Notes: generated by a model not told the origin, from the letters alone. Positions 34,123-45,450 are shown, counted from the first letter of the stretch. The stretch: DNA of 64,000 nucleotides from Saposhnikovia divaricata (GCA_036435485.1 CM071600.1:52821546-52885545); one strand, 5' to 3'. A program made the numbers and translations.

Positions 34123-35355
34123 ATGGCCGTGGAAGCTAGAAAGTTTAACATGAATATTTTTCCCCAGCAAATCAACACAAACAGGTAACGTATATACGCT
34201 CGCGTTCCCACACACACATATTTATAAATCACATGCCGATGCTGTCTTAGTTCAACTCTTTTTTTTTTCTCTCTCGATTTTAAATGTGTACATTTTTTTT
34301 AATTTGCAGAGAATTTGTGAATTTGAATCATGGAAACAACTATGGATACGATAATAGTTTTGGCACAATAGCAGAGGATTTGTTACCGTTCAATCAATCT
34401 GTCATCGAAGCCAAAAATTCGATGAAAGCGGAGAGTGGACTCACTTACAATAATTTTCCATCTGCTCCGCGAAAACGCTCTCGAGACTCGATGAACGAGT
34501 TGAATCGAGTAATAGTTCCACAACAGCATTCTCATATATACGAGTTCGAACAAAATTTTCCGATCCAGATGCAACAACAACAGCAACTGGAGATTGATCA
34601 AATCATCGCACAACATGTAAGTAAAATATCATCATCTTACATCTCACTTGTATATGCATATTTGATACTATATTTTTCTGGTGAAAATAGTTTTAATACG
34701 AGAACAGTTGTTCCGCACTTTTACGAATCAAATAAAATTTGACAAATATTAAAAATATTCTTAAATGTGATTTTTATCGTTATTGTTCTAACTCGTATCT
34801 TGTTTTGTGAATGTACAGACAAAGAAGATGAGAATGGAAATAGAAGAAAGACAAAAGCAACAAGCGAGAATATTAGTGTCAGCAATAGGAGAGAGAGTGA
34901 TGAAGAAATTACGAGAAAAAGACGAAGAAATTCATAAAATAGCCAAACTGAATCACGCACTTCAAGACAGGGTTAAAAATTTATTCGTCGAAAATCAGTT
35001 ATGGAAAGACCTAGCACAAACAAATGAAGCGACCGTGATGTCACTCCGTTGTAACCTAGAGCAAGTGCTGACGCATGTTTCCGATGAGCGGCAGCTTGTT
35101 GTCCGGGCGAATATAGAGGAGGAAGCGGAGTCATGTTGCGGCAGTGTCGGTGGTGATGGCGAGGAAGAAGTTAGTGCACGGCGGCGCGTGGGGAACAAGA
35201 TGTGCCGGAAATGTGGAGAGCGGGAGTCGTGTGTGTTGTTGCTGCCGTGTAGGCATTTGTGTTTGTGTACGGTTTGTGGGACCACGTCACAGTCTACGTG
35301 TCCTGTGTGTAATTCAAGCATGACTGCCACTGTGCATGTCAACCTTTCTGGTTAA
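34123..35355 (+). CDS. BOI-related RING-type E3 ubiquitin ligase (three exons, 301 residues)
   Basis: Exons are 34123-34184, 34310-34616 and 34819-35355. Donors GTAACG and GTAAGT and acceptors TTTGCAG and TGTACAG keep phase throughout. The N-terminus MAVEARKFNMNIFPQQINTN is the signature start of the plant BOI/BRG family. The middle holds SAPRKRSRDSMNEL, a basic patch that could be a nuclear signal. Exon 3 starts with a long charged coiled coil (KMRMEIEERQKQQARI, REKDEEIHKIAKLNHA). The C-terminal RING begins CRKCGERESCVLLLPCRHLC and ends TCPVCNSS, with the C3HC4 zinc ligands present. BOI proteins ubiquitinate substrates such as MYB factors and restrain cell death and gibberellin responses in Arabidopsis (family knowledge). 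This is the only intact host gene seen in the window. Which BOI/BRG paralogue it is cannot be decided here. Confidence 0.9.
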
Positions 35356-35474
35356 CTTATAAACAAATCCTTGACATCAATGTATAGACTAACTGAAATT
35401 ACAATTTTAAGTTTATTTGTTTTGTCTCCATTATTCTTTTTTAATTTCTCCAGAATTATGTTGTATGTAATGAA

Positions 35475-35582
35475 AATAAACAGTATTTTTCACATTGTTT
35501 TTATCGATATGGTGAGGATTCGAATCTTATCGAACAAAATATATGACAGATGTGTGTGTGAAAATGTGTTGAATTGAATAAA
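35475..35582 (+). terminator. Poly(A) signals of the RING E3 ligase gene
   Basis: AATAAA occurs at 35475-35480 and again at 35577-35582, about 120 and 220 bp past the stop codon, in T- and TGTG-rich sequence as plant 3' ends have. Either could be used. Confidence 0.5.
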
Positions 35583-35763
35583 AGATAAAAACATATAATT
35601 TGATTTGTGAATTATTCAAGAAAAGATTGTATCTTATCACTTGCGAAGCTCAATGGTCCAAGAAACATAATTTAAGTTCGTAAGATTCAAAAGGTGAATC
35701 AAGTGGTTGGATAATAGCATCGTAATTAAGATGTGACATTTTGTTTAAATTAGAAGTTTTGTA

Positions 35764-36051
35764 CTCCCTCTGTCTCACTATATCTTTCCTATATTGACTT
35801 TGTCTCACTATATCTTTCCTATATTGACTTTGGACACTGTTCATTATAAGCGGTTGACTATTAATTTACGCATAATTTATAAGATAAAATATAATCATGA
35901 GTGATCTTGTTGGATTCGTATTTATGAATACTTTAATACAGTGAAGTTTTTATATTTAGTACCAATACGAAATTTAAGATATTAACGATCAAAAGTGTGC
36001 GTTGGCAAACGTGTTTTTAAAAACAGGAAACATATTATGAGACCTAAGGAG
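35764..36051. mobile_element. Stowaway-like MITE
   Basis: CTCCCTCTGTCTC at the left and GAGACCTAAGGAG at the right, flanked by TA on both sides (35762-35763 and 36052-36053). It contains a tandem copy of CACTATATCTTTCCTATATT. An inverted relative lies at 37430-37657. Confidence 0.7.
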
Positions 36052-36053
36052 TA

Positions 36054-36590
36054 CTAGGGAAAATTCAAAATGGAAATTGATGAGTTGAGGATGACTTTGT
36101 GTAAGGGTCCTCAAATTGAGGACAATTGATGCAAGTATGGGGTGGCTCAAATTGACTAAATGCCAAGAGAATATCAAAATCTTGTCCACCATCCTAAATG
36201 GGGGTGGCTTTACACCATAATGGCTGGCCCCCTAGTCTTTTACCAGCGAGGCGTGCTGGTTAAGATAGGTCAATTTTCTTTAATTCAGCCTTTCAATTCA
36301 CATGTATTTGATTCGACATTGATTGATTAAAGTTTGTTTGAGTAGATTTTCTTCCTCATATCTTCTAGGTGTCTTCCGCAATTTGTGAGGCAAAATTATT
36401 GTACGAACATCTTCATGTAATTATGTACCGGTTAAACCTCTGTAATTATAAACTGTAAAATACATGATTTTTGCTCATTTATCTAATAGGAGTAATAGTT
36501 TTTCCAGTATTTTTACCATGTTTGAACCAAACAAATGTGCTTGAAATATTAGTAGCAATTATTTGAACATTTAACGAGTTCGATGTCTAA
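36054..36590. other. Intergenic DNA
   Basis: No gene, repeat or transposon end recognised. Confidence 0.4.
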
Positions 36591-37157
36591 GAGCAACTCC
36601 AACCAACTACTTATAAGTCTATTTATAAATTATAATTAAAAATAAGCAATTTGGATGAAAAAAGTGTTCCAAGAAACTCCCTATGTGTTCCTTTAAAATT
36701 TTAAGGACATCACTTTCTCCCTTATCTTTAAGGAGTGGTGAGACATTCCTTATCTTATTTTTGTGAATAAAATATTCACTTCCCTTCCAACTACAATCTT
36801 CATTTCCAATTATTTTTCTTTAATCTCTAATATTTTAATATTATAATATTTGGTTTTTCTAGTGTGTGCCCAAGGACACATGCTAAAAATTCGTGCTCGC
36901 TTATTTGTCAAATTTTGATTGGTAGAAATTTTATTAATAATGATGGACCCCCTGCATGCACAAAAATATTCACCAATCAAAATTTTCGAACTCGTCAAAC
37001 ATGTATTCTTAGCATGTGACAAACCCTATAATATTAATAAGGATGGTATATAAGGAGTGTTGTTGAAGTTGATATCCTTATAACGTTTTAAGTCACTAAA
37101 ATACTAATATTTTATAATATTTATAATAAAAATGTAAGGAGGCTCTTGGAGTTGCTC
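36591..37157. mobile_element. MITE with GAGCAACTCC ends, carrying a smaller MITE
   Basis: Left GAGCAACTCCAACC and right GGAGTTGCTC are inverted. A TAA stands just left; the right side reads CTAA, so the duplication is unclear. The interior is AT-rich. A second element (about 36858-37029) with GGACCCCCTGCATGCA sits inside, so this is a nested pair. Confidence 0.6.
36858..37029. mobile_element. MITE of the GGACCCC-core family
   Basis: Inverted ACATGCTAAAAAT (left) and ATTCTTAGCATGT (right) bracket TGGACCCCCTGCATGCA at 36944-36960 and a TTTTGATTGG/CCAATCAAAA pair. The layout matches the elements at 31365-31554 and about 47616-47795. Confidence 0.55.
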
Positions 37158-37181
37158 CTAACAAGCCGAACAATATTATTA

Positions 37182-37283
37182 TTATTATTATTATTTTTTT
37201 TTTTTTTTTTTTTTTTTTAACATGAGAACCCGCAACCGTTACCCTTCGGGTATACTCTGAATAAATCAATGGGTTCACGCAAT
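37182..37283 (-). mobile_element. Short SINE-like retroposon with poly(A) tail
   Basis: On the minus strand a body of about 70 bp (starting ATTGCGTGAACCC, with CCCGAAGGGTAACGG and GCGGGTTCTCATGTT) ends in a long A tract. It is bracketed by an 18-bp direct repeat AGCCGAACAATATTATTA (37164-37181 and 37284-37301). Tail plus long TSD show LINE-driven retroposition. The body is shorter than a full tRNA-derived SINE, so it is probably 5'-truncated. It landed just beside the MITE at 36591-37157. Confidence 0.72.
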
Positions 37284-37429
37284 AGCCGAACAATATTATT
37301 AGTGATAATTGTAATATGAGAACAAACAGTAGACATAACAAGAAATGTATGTATAATTTGATGATAGTGTACTACTCATAATGTAACGTACAGGTTAAAA
37401 TAGTAAGTACCACATAATTGAATCATGTA

Positions 37430-37657
37430 CTCCCTATGTTTCAAAATTCGGCCAAACATGTTTGTTAATGCACACTTTTAATCGTTAATATCTCTAATTT
37501 TGTATTAGTATTAAATATAAAAACTTCGCTATATTAAAGTACTCATAAATACGAATTCAATAAGATCACTCATGATTATACGTAAATTAGTAATTTGTTT
37601 AATATTATGAACAATACCAACATTTCAAACGAGAAAAACCTTATGACGCTTAGGGAG
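37430..37657. mobile_element. Stowaway-like MITE, inverted relative of 35764-36051
   Basis: CTCCCTATGTTTC at the left and CTTAGGGAG at the right. The interior (CATAAATACGAATTC, AAGATCACTCATGATTATA) is the reverse complement of the interior of the element at 35764. TA stands on the left only. Confidence 0.6.
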
Positions 37658-38749
37658 TGTATATTTCTCCCGCACATATATACATGACACATCATAGATT
37701 CACAAGTCACAAGGCTGGCACAAAAATCTGACAATGTCGGGACTGAAAACCGAAGATAATAAACACTGACGGTGGCTCCACCACGTGTGAAGTCCACAGA
37801 TCTTGATATTTGCATGGAAATTAAAGATGGGGAGGCCTAGAAAATAAAAACAATGGGGTAAGGTCAGAGTCAGGTCAGATATAGTAGAGAAAAGTAATGG
37901 GGGTGCAGTACAGTTTTAGACGTAAAAAAAGGACCCATGAATAACGCCGGGTATGGTACAGACTACAGATCAGAAAAAGAACAGTACAAAAATACAGAGC
38001 ATTTATATTTAATATTAAAACTTTAACATATCTCCTCATGCAGTCCTCACCCCAAGAGAGGTGTTATCTGCTTTTAATGCGTAACGTGGGTTGGAGTGGC
38101 CGCGTACGGTGGTGGTGGTGGCATTCATCGGTGTCAGTCAGGACGTGAGGAAAGATGAGTGGTTCGAGAAAGTGTCACAAGAACAATACTGTAATATTAC
38201 TACCAGTACTGCTCCCTCCTTCAACGCCTACTATTACTTTTAGTAGTACCTTTTTTGGTAGGTGGTACGGTTCATCCAGTTTACTGCCACTAGATTCGTC
38301 TTTTACACTCTGTAATTATTTTTCATTCCAAAGCAATGAAGATGATGATTATAATTTTTAATTTTTGTCCGGTAAGAGATTTTACTAAACAATAATCATC
38401 AAAGATAATCATAATCATATGCTAAATTTCGAGTGTACTAAGAGCAAATTTAGTACAAAACATCACTTCATCAATATGTTAGTGGTTTCCTAAAATACTA
38501 AGGATCATTAGCTATTCCCTATTTTTGGGAACCACTAGTCATCCATAATTTGATTTTTATAAATAAAAAATTCATTTTTCTCCATTTTTCAATATTTATA
38601 CATATCTTATTCTTTAATTGATTTCAAATTTATCATTATAATAATAATAAATAATGAATATAAAAAATGTTGTTCGATTTAATATACAAAATAATGTTTC
38701 TAAATCAATGAAAATCATTATTTTATTATATTTTTAGGAATCAACTAAG
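37658..38749. other. Intergenic DNA with one short unsupported frame
   Basis: A 68-residue ATG frame at 38155-38361 begins MSGSRKCHKNNTVILLP and has no recognised domain. It follows a GGT-repeat (38107-38122). It could be a small gene or chance. The rest is AT-rich and ends at the copia TSD CTAAG (38745-38749). Confidence 0.35.
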
Positions 38750-40343
38750 TGATACTCCTAAGGTTTGATGATCACAAACAGTAAGCCATTTGGCTTATTA
38801 ATAGATATAAAACAGCATGCTAGTTGTGTAAAGTTTTGATGATCACAAACAGTAAGCCATTTGGCTTATTAGTAGATATAAAACAGCATGCTAGTTGTGT
38901 ATGTACTCACTTGGTTTTGCAGGGTATAATAGCTTACTGATTGTATATTCAGTTTATCACAAACAACAAGCCATTTATACAAACAGCAAGCCATTTGTAC
39001 AAACAGCAAGCCATTTTCAACTGTTCAGAATTCCTGAAGATAAAGATCAAACAGACATATCTATGTTCTCAGGAAACTTGGTTGATGATATGGAAATGCA
39101 AAAGTATAAGACCATGTATCTGTTCAGCTCACCAAAACCAAAACAGCAAGCTGACATGAACTTGCTATGTTATTTCGGTACTGTACTAACTTGGTTTTGC
39201 AGGGGAAATTAGCTTACTAATTGGAGAATCAGTTTGTCACAAACAGCAAACAAAATTCATGGACAAACAGCAGGCCAGTCAGAAACAGCATGCCAATCTC
39301 ACAAACAGCAAGCTGTTTGTGTCTGCCAGAATTAAGGGTCAGTTTGGTTCTTCAAGGAGCATGCAACGGAAACATTGTTAGGAATATTTGTAAGGGCCCT
39401 CTGAATTAATCTAAATATGTTAGCTCTCACATTTCAAATATATTTGGAGACAATATATTCTTTGCTTTGAAATAAGGAAAAGTAGCATGATACTTTTGAC
39501 TTATTTAATTACCATCCACATGCTCTTGTCTCCCTCTTCAATATCAATTCTATTCCTGCTATACATGCTCCATATCTTCTGATTTTGCAGATTATTCAAG
39601 CTCCTCCACTTCTTGATATCAAAACATCTCTAACGGCCTCATTCTATTTTCATACCGTTGGACTTGATTTTAAATATTCTTGTTTACCTATATAAGGGCT
39701 GGTCTTTCTTAGTTCTAATTAATCCATCATTGAATATCTATCAAGTGCAGAAACAAGAAACTATACACAACCACCAAGCTTACATTGCAAAATCTTTCTA
39801 AACCTTTCAAACCCCTATATACACGCATATATATATTCAGAGGGTTCATAGGTTGAGTTGTATCTATTCAAATCTTTGTATTGTTCAAGGTGTAATTGAT
39901 TTGTTGCTGTACAAGGTTGGCTTAAGGTTTAGGGTGGGTCGAACTAGGCTAGAGAAGGATACTTGGGAAGTATTGCTTAGAGAGCTAGTTCAGCACAGGA
40001 AACAGCAAGCCATTTGTAAGCAACAAGGGTGTAAGGGAGATATATTGTTGGATCTTGTAATTGGATTATAGTTGATCAATAATATATTCTCTTACCAAGT
40101 TTGGTAAGGGACCAGGACGTAGACCATAGGGGATTAGGGGTCGAACCTGGCTAAAAGATTGTGTGTCTCTTTTACTTACTGTTTATATTCTTTCTGCATT
40201 GCATTTTAGATACAAACAACGTGCTGTTTGTGAATTGTGTTATTACAAACAGCAAGCTGTTTTCAGTTTTTTCAAAATAGTTCATAAATTTACATTAATA
40301 ACCATAAACACCTATTCACCCCCCCTCTAGGTGTTGTTTTTCA
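38750..40343 (+). repeat. Copia 5' LTR
   Basis: It begins TGATACTCCTAAGG and ends GTTGTTTTTCA. A TATA box CTATATAAGG lies at 39689-39698. The first part contains a 73-bp tandem duplication (about 38763-38835 and 38836-38908). At least fourteen copies of the AAACAGCAAGC-type motif occur. Confidence 0.93.
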
Positions 40344-40345
40344 AT

Positions 40346-40357
40346 TGGTATCAGAGC
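40346..40357 (+). other. Copia primer-binding site (initiator tRNA-Met)
   Basis: TGGTATCAGAGC begins two bases after the LTR, the standard copia complement to initiator tRNA-Met. Confidence 0.92.
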
Positions 40358-40399
40358 TTTGGTGTACTAACATTTCTGTAACAGGAAAGTACAGATCCT

Positions 40400-41902
40400 A
40401 TGGCACACATTTATGAAGAGGGAGAATCGTCAAACATGCCACCACTTCTCGTTGGTACAGAAAATTATGATTTATGGAGACTAAGGATGAAGATGATTCT
40501 GTTCAGAAATCCACTTGAATGGTTGGTTGTTAAAGATGGTCCATTTACCTTTTTGGATGAAAATGGCAAGCCAAAAGATGTTGATGATCTTACCGGGGAA
40601 GAATTGATAAAAGCAAGCTATAATGGAAATGCCAAGTACACACTGATTTGTGGTCTTTCAGATTCAAATTTTGGCAAGGTCAGTTCATGCATCACAGCAA
40701 AGGAGATATGGGATACCTTAGAAATACATTATCAAGCTACAACAAAAGAAGGATGTGTCAATCCAAAACAGCAAGCTGTTTCATGTGACGTCAATCCAAA
40801 ACAGCAAGCTGCTTCATGTGCCACAAATAAATCTAAGGCGCCACTCCTAACATGGAATGATGATGAGGAATCAGCTTCTAATGATGACTCAAGTGATGAG
40901 ATGGACAATCTAGCCTTTGTTGGTATTGATGATGAAGGATCCATAAGAGAAGAAAATGTGGATAGTGATTATTCAAATTCGGATGATGCAAGTGAGGTAA
41001 ACTCAATTAACTCTGATTTACCTTCTACTTCTACCATGCTAGATGAACTAACCATGCATATGCCAAGTAATGTATCTATCATTGAGTTCATGGAATTGAA
41101 AAATAAAAATAATGAGCTTGAAAAGAAGAATACTCATTTGAAGAAAATCATTTCTGATTTAATGGTTGAAAAGGCTCCTGAAATCAACCATGATGATCTT
41201 ATTGCTGATTTAAAGGAGAAACTCATTCAATTCGATGGAGTTAATAAATTAATTATACAAAGGAATGAGGTTCTTATGAAAGAACTCAGGGATTTGAGGT
41301 CAAAGATTAAAGCTAGAGATGAGTGTATAGAATCATTCAAGCTCAAAGAGTCTAGCCAAGCCGAGTCTTCAAAATCTGCTGAGAAAAGAAAATAGCAAGC
41401 TGAATGTGTAGACAAACAGCATGCCATTCTTATCAAACAGCAAGCTGAACTGATCTCTCTCCTGGAAAAAGAGGTCAAGGATCTCGAGAAAGGGATGGAA
41501 ACGTTTGTTCAAGGAGAAGACAGCTTAAAGACAATGATGAAGAAGGCAAATGTCCCTTTAGTAAGAGAAGGAGTTGGCATGAACCTCAACAAGAAGCATG
41601 GTACACTCAAATACGATGGAAGAAATGGCATACCTTACGATTATGCTATGCCTTGGAAGACATGCAACAAGTGTGGTGGAAAAGGCCACCTGGAAAGTCA
41701 GTGTGTGGTTCAAATCCATCATAAAAGGAAAACAGCATACCAGAATGGACCAGTCAGGGGACAAACAGCATGCCAGAATGCTTCTGTCAGAAGGAAAACA
41801 GCTTACCATTCACCAAAAGTGGTCCAAATGTGGATCAAGAAAACTGATTTAAATGTTTTATATACCATTGCTACTAACCATTTTGGACCCAAACCTATAT
41901 AG
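40400..41902 (+). CDS. Copia gag, with an internal TAG
   Basis: The first ATG after the primer site starts MAHIYEEGESSNMPPLLVGT, then NYDLWRLRMKMILFRN, the copia gag core. An acidic stretch (WNDDEESASNDDSSDEMDN) precedes a long coiled coil (KNKNNELEKKNTHLKKIISD). TAG at 41393-41395 ends the first 331 residues. The same frame continues through KQQAELISLLEKEVKDLEK to a CCHC zinc knuckle, CNKCGGKGHLESQC (about 41651-41693), and stops at TAG 41900-41902. The internal TAG sits in AAATAGCAAGCT where other copies of the motif read AAACAGCAAGCT, so a C-to-T change explains it. Gag forms the particle and the knuckle binds RNA. Confidence 0.85.
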
Positions 41903-41940
41903 GTACCAAAACATTAAGTTTGTGTTTGTTTGTTTTGTAG

Positions 41941-44900
41941 ATATGTCTTGCCGCCAAAATAAAGTCTAAACAATGGATCTTGGATAGCGGTTGCACTAGA
42001 CATATGTGTGGAGACAAATCTCAGTTTATAAGTCTCAAAATGAAGAAGGGTGGAAGAGTTACAATTGGCAATAGCAAGACTCTTCGAATCCTTGGTATTG
42101 GTTCTATTGGTAATAGTAATATTTCGATCGATAAAGTTCAATATGTCAAAGGTCTTTCATATAATTTACTTAGTGTCACTCAATTATTTGATGATGGACA
42201 TTTTGTTCAGTTTGGCATAGATAAAACTATTATTACTATTGGTGCTAACAAAATCCCACTAGTTGCTAGAAGGGAAGGAAATATATATGTATTAGACTTC
42301 GAAATGCAGGAAACAGCATGCTATTTGGCTGCAATCGACAATGATCCATATATATGGCATAGGAGGTTGGGACATGCACACATGGATTTGCTTAATAAAC
42401 TATCAAGCAAGAACCTGGTCAGAGGACTACCAAAACTGAAATATTCTAAGGTTGAAGTATGTTCAGCTTGCCAATTGGGCAAACAAATTCGAAGTACACA
42501 CAAAGCAAAGAAAATGGTATCTACTTCTAAACCTTTAGAGCTTCTACACTTGGACTTATTTGGTCCAGAATCTTATAAAAGTATTGGAGTTAAACAATAT
42601 GGTTTTGTAATTGTAGATGATTATTCTAGATTTACTTGGGTATTGTTTCTTAGTACTAAAAATTGTGCTTTTGATGAATTTGAGAAACTGATTAAACTAC
42701 TTGAGAACAAGCATGATACAAGACTTGTAGGTATAAAAAGTGATAGAGGAGGTGAATTTTTCAATGACAAATTTATTGCATATTGTGAAGAAAGAGGAAT
42801 ATCCCATGAATTTTCTGCTCCAAGGACTCCACAACAAAATGGAGTGGTGGAAAGAAAGAATAGGTCACTTCAAGAAACAGCAAGGACTCTACTGCAAGAA
42901 AGCAAACTACCTAGAAGTTTTTGGGCCGAAGCTGTGAATACAGCATGCTATTTGTTGAATCGAATCATAATCAGGCCTATTTTGGATAAAACTCCTTATC
43001 AATTGTTGAGAAACAAGAAGCCAAACATCAGTTACTTCAAGATTTTTGGTTCTAAGTGTTTTGTGCTCAAGACAATTGGTAAAGATGGTAAATTCGATGC
43101 AAAATCCTACGAAGCTATATTTCTTGGTTATTCTTTAACATGTAGGGCTTATAGAGTCTATAATATAAATAAACATATTGTTGAAGAATCTATTGATGTT
43201 ACATTTTAAGAACCTAACAATGATCTACCAAGAGATGAGGAAGAATTTGCAGGTGAAAGAGAAAGTATGCAACCTCAAATTTCTGACAAACAGCAAGCTG
43301 GAAGTTCAAATCAGCAAGCTGGAAGCTCAAATCAGCAAGATGGAGGTTCAAAACAGCAAGCTGAAAGTTCAAATCAGCAAGCTGAAGTTGGGACTAAAAT
43401 TGACAGTCAGCAAGCCAAGGAGGATGCAGATACTGACAATCAGCAAGTTGGAGGTTCAAATCAGCAAGCTGGAAGTGAAAGTCAGCAAGCTGGAAGTGAA
43501 AATCAGCAAGATGAAAGAACAAATCAGCAAGCTGGAAGTTCTAAACAGCAAACTAAAGATATGGATGACACTGAAAATCATCAAACCAAGAAGGATGCAG
43601 ATATTGACAAACAGCAAGCTGGAAGATCAAAACAGCAAGCTGGAATGGAAGATACAATCTCCAAAATAGCAAAAATGACTCTGGAAGGTCCTAGAGGTTC
43701 AAGGGCTACTGAGAAACAACCTATCTATGATGGAGAATATCAGTTACCACCAGCAAAGATAAGGAAGACAACTCATGAAGAAATAGCTCAACATTCTTTA
43801 CCGAGGTCAACAAGAGTAGTAAAGAATCATCCCCCAGAGTTAGTTATTGGTGATATTACTGATGGAATCACAACAAGAAGAGGAAAGGCAAATTATTATG
43901 CTCATGCTGCCTTCCTAGCTCAAGAAGAACCCAAAAATATCAATGAAGCACTAGAAGATGAAAATTGGATCATGGCTATGCAAGAAGAATTAAATCAATT
44001 TGAGAGATGTGATGTTTGGGAACTTGTCAAGCCTCCAGAAGATGCTTCAATTATAGGAACAAAATGGGTGTTCAAGAACAAAGTTGATGAATTTGGCACC
44101 ATTACTCGAAATAAAGCAAGACTTGTAGCTCAAGGCTACAACCAACAAGAAGGCATTGACTTTGATCAAACCTATGCTCATGTTGCTTGTTTGGAATCAA
44201 TAAGGATGCTTCTGGCCTATGCATGTTTCAAGAAGATCAAGCTATATCAAATGGATGTGAAGAGTGCATTCCTAAATGGTGTGCTAGAAGAGGAAGTCTA
44301 TGTTAAACAACCTCCCGGATTCGAGAATGAACAATATCCAAACTATGCATTCAAGCTAAAGAAGGCTCTTTATGGTTTAAAGCAAGCCCCTAGAGCTTGG
44401 TACAAAAGGCTTAGTAAGTATCTAATCCAAAATGGATTTATTCGAGGTAAAATCGATCCCACATTATTTATTATGCAAAATGGTAAAGATATTTTAATTG
44501 TTCAAATATATGTGGATGATATTATTTTTGGAGCTACTAATGAAACAATGTGCAAGTGGTTTTCAAAGTGTATGCATAGTGAGTTCGAAATGAGCATGAT
44601 GGGTGAGCTCAATTATTTCTTGGGTCTTCAAATCAAGCAATCTAAAGATGGAATTTTTGTACACCAATCCAAGTATACAAAAAGTCTACTGAAAAGATTT
44701 GGTTATGAGGATGTTAAGCCAAAATCGACTCCTATGATTCAAAACAGCAAGCTGTTTGCTGATGAAAATGGTAAGGCTGTCGATATAAAAAGATATCGAG
44801 GTATGATTGGTAGCCTTCTTTACTTAACTGCTTCTAGACCTGACATAATGTATAGTGTTTGTGTTTGTGCAAGGTTTCAATCAAACCCTAAAGAGTCTCA

Positions 44901-45450
44901 CTTAAATGCTATTAAAAGAATATTTCGATACTTAAGTGGTACCATTTCTCTTGGTTTGTTCTATCCTATCACAAATACTTTTGATCTTGTTGGGTATAGT
45001 GATGCAGATTATGCAGGTTGTCAAGTTGATAGAAAAAGTACTAGTGGTGTTTGTACATTTCTTGGACAAAGCCTAGTTTCATGGCAATGCAAGAAACAAA
45101 CCTCGGTTGCTTTATCCACTGCAGAAGGGGAGTATCTAGCAGCTGGGAGCTGTTGTTCTCAACTTCTATGGATGATTCAAACACTAAGGGACTTTGATAT
45201 CAAGTGTGAAAAGGTTCCAATAAATTGTGACAACACTAGCACCATTAATATTTCAAAGAATCCGGTGAATCACTCAAGAACGAAGCATATCGATATTCGA
45301 CACCATTTCTTGAGAGATAATGTTGCTAAAGGCAAGATAGAGTTGGTCTTTGTTCCAACAGAATTTCAACTTGCAGATATTTTCACAAAGCTTCTTGCTG
45401 AAGAAAGATTTTCAGTCATTCGAATGCAACTTGGTATGTGTTCTATCTAA
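41941..45450 (+). CDS. Copia pol: protease, integrase, RT, RNase H, with one internal TAA
   Basis: The frame opens after a TAG at 41938, one base back from the gag frame. Protease: KQWILDSGCTRHMCGDKSQF. Integrase: zinc domain from WHRRLGH to CSACQLGK, core HLDLFGPESYK, SDRGGEFFNDKF and PQQNGVVERKNR (D, D, E). A TAA at 43207-43209 follows ESIDVTF, after which the frame continues. A QQAGSSN-rich linker follows at about 43285-43650. RT: TKWVFKNKVDEFGTITRNKA, QMDVKSAFLNG, LYGLKQAPRAWYKRL and IYVDDIIFG (catalytic YVDD). RNase H: GYSDADYAGCQVDRKSTSG, ALSTAEGEYLAA and RTKHIDIRHHFLRD. It stops at TAA 45448-45450. Domain order and motifs are complete, but the TAA and the gag/pol frame change would block a full polyprotein unless recoded. 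Confidence 0.88.
43285..43650 (+). repeat. Tandem QQA-coding repeats in the integrase-RT linker
   Basis: About sixteen units built on CAGCAAGCTGGAAGTTCAAA, mostly 21 to 30 bp apart and all in frame, encode Gln-Gln-Ala-Gly-Ser-rich repeats. The same core motif is found across the element's non-coding parts. Confidence 0.88.

Noticed and set aside
34284..34742. Single 152-residue frame over exon 2 of the E3 gene
   Set aside because: It reads into both flanking introns. The splice sites at 34309 and 34617 and the phase with exons 1 and 3 give the better model.
38155..38361. 68-residue frame as a firm gene
   Set aside because: No domain, no clear promoter and low-complexity composition. It is kept only as a remark in the intergenic entry.
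41903..41940. Possible 38-bp GT-AG intron between copia gag and pol
   Set aside because: It is too short for a plant intron, follows directly on the gag TAG, and so would not restore a continuous frame.
43178..43669. Second open frame with SKLEVQ repeats
   Set aside because: It is a shadow of the QQAGSS repeat in pol: the repeat length is a multiple of three, so other frames stay open.
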